The notes beneath the pieces are model-generated. The model saw nothing but the letters and a program-made list of their open reading frames with translations, was not told where the DNA came from and searched no databases. Below, one piece after another: positions 63,952 to 64,000 of a DNA stretch of 64,000 nt. Origin of the DNA: Aliterella atlantica CENA595 (GTDB lineage Bacteria; Cyanobacteriota; Cyanobacteriia; Cyanobacteriales; Chroococcidiopsidaceae); the NCBI RefSeq assembly GCF_000952155.1, contig NZ_JYON01000006.1:138332-202331 (forward strand). Direction: 5' to 3'. Positions within the stretch are counted from its first letter, which is position 1, and each line of letters starts with the position of its first letter. Position numbers and translations under genes: made by a program.

Positions 63952-64000
63952 ATGGCAGGTAGGTTTGAGGGGTTGAGCGACTTGGAATGGAAGTTATTTG
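63952..64000 (+). CDS. Transposase N-terminus (IS5-like), cut by the window edge
   Basis: ATG preceded by GAAGAAGGA. The visible residues MAGRFEGLSDLEWKLF match the usual beginning of cyanobacterial IS5-type transposases (GLSDLEWKLF). Only 49 bases are seen. Suggests an insertion sequence within the element; its terminal repeat cannot be identified with confidence. Confidence 0.6.
   Translation, partial: MAGRFEGLSDLEWKLF

Larger units (their letters stand above)
60106..64000. mobile_element. Left end of an integrated genomic element at tRNA-Cys
   Basis: A tyrosine integrase next to the tRNA and a tightly packed set of minus-strand small genes with no homology to the core genes define an integrated element. 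Its other end is outside the window, so the attachment duplicate cannot be seen. The element contains Cys-rich and helix-turn-helix proteins, coiled coils and repeated operators. Whether it is a prophage, plasmid-derived or conjugative element cannot be told; no phage structural gene is visible. Confidence 0.75.

Overview
The window is chromosomal DNA from a HIP1-rich (GCGATCGC) cyanobacterium. This rests on psbH/psbN, chlM, a CpcS-type phycobilin lyase, a helical carotenoid protein, the flv4-sll0218-flv2 operon, NtcA boxes (GTA-N8-TAC) and the tRNA-Trp-secE-nusG-rplKAJL order. HIP1 density, the many short dispersed hairpin repeats and a low-to-moderate GC content fit a Chroococcidiopsis/Nostoc-like lineage, but the genus cannot be fixed from this sequence.

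Layout. 1-8.2 kb: a truncated unknown gene, a Tat-exported multicopper oxidase with a repeat-rich upstream region and a likely histidine-kinase remnant, a SirB1-type protein, a stand-alone OCP N-terminal-domain carotenoid protein, DUF423, a frameshifted gene, chlM, nagA and purE. 8.2-12.9 kb: two tandem ammonium transporter genes, each with a perfect NtcA box, then a candidate small RNA and a broken lemA. 12.9-22 kb: housekeeping genes (ispH, argH, coaX, Nudix), small unknowns and a di-heme peroxidase-like protein. 22-27 kb: flv4-sll0218-flv2 (photoprotective electron sink at photosystem II) and a phycobilin lyase. 27-31.5 kb: rplS, tRNA-Trp, secE, nusG, rplK, rplA, rplJ, rplL. 31.5-45.2 kb: a Ser/Thr kinase, SAM hydrolase, recF, a Ca2+-type P-ATPase, an RRM protein plus rpsU, pth, tatA and psbH/psbN. 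45-60 kb: a GH38 alpha-mannosidase, a second di-heme peroxidase paralogue, a PIG-V-like membrane protein, an amidase and UPF0182. 60-64 kb: tRNA-Cys followed by a tyrosine integrase and a set of small minus-strand genes, the left end of an integrated element that runs off the window; a transposase begins at the very edge.

How genes connect. Nitrogen: amt-amt and the candidate sRNA appear to be under NtcA. Photoprotection: the carotenoid protein, Flv2/Flv4/Sll0218, the phycobilin lyase and psbH/psbN all serve the photosynthetic apparatus. Translation and export: the ribosomal/secE/nusG block, rpsU, pth and tatA.

Most unusual signals: (i) SecE carries an extra 26 residues that look like a diverged duplication of its own membrane-exit segment; (ii) two near-identical promoter/operator palindromes sit before small genes of the tRNA-Cys element, with a degenerate half-site before a third; (iii) a dispersed CAGTGACCAGTGACC repeat starts within two bases of the stop codon of four unrelated genes; (iv) three gene remnants (histidine kinase, lemA, a membrane protein) can be read through stops or frameshifts; (v) a possible NtcA-driven sRNA lies downstream of the amt pair.
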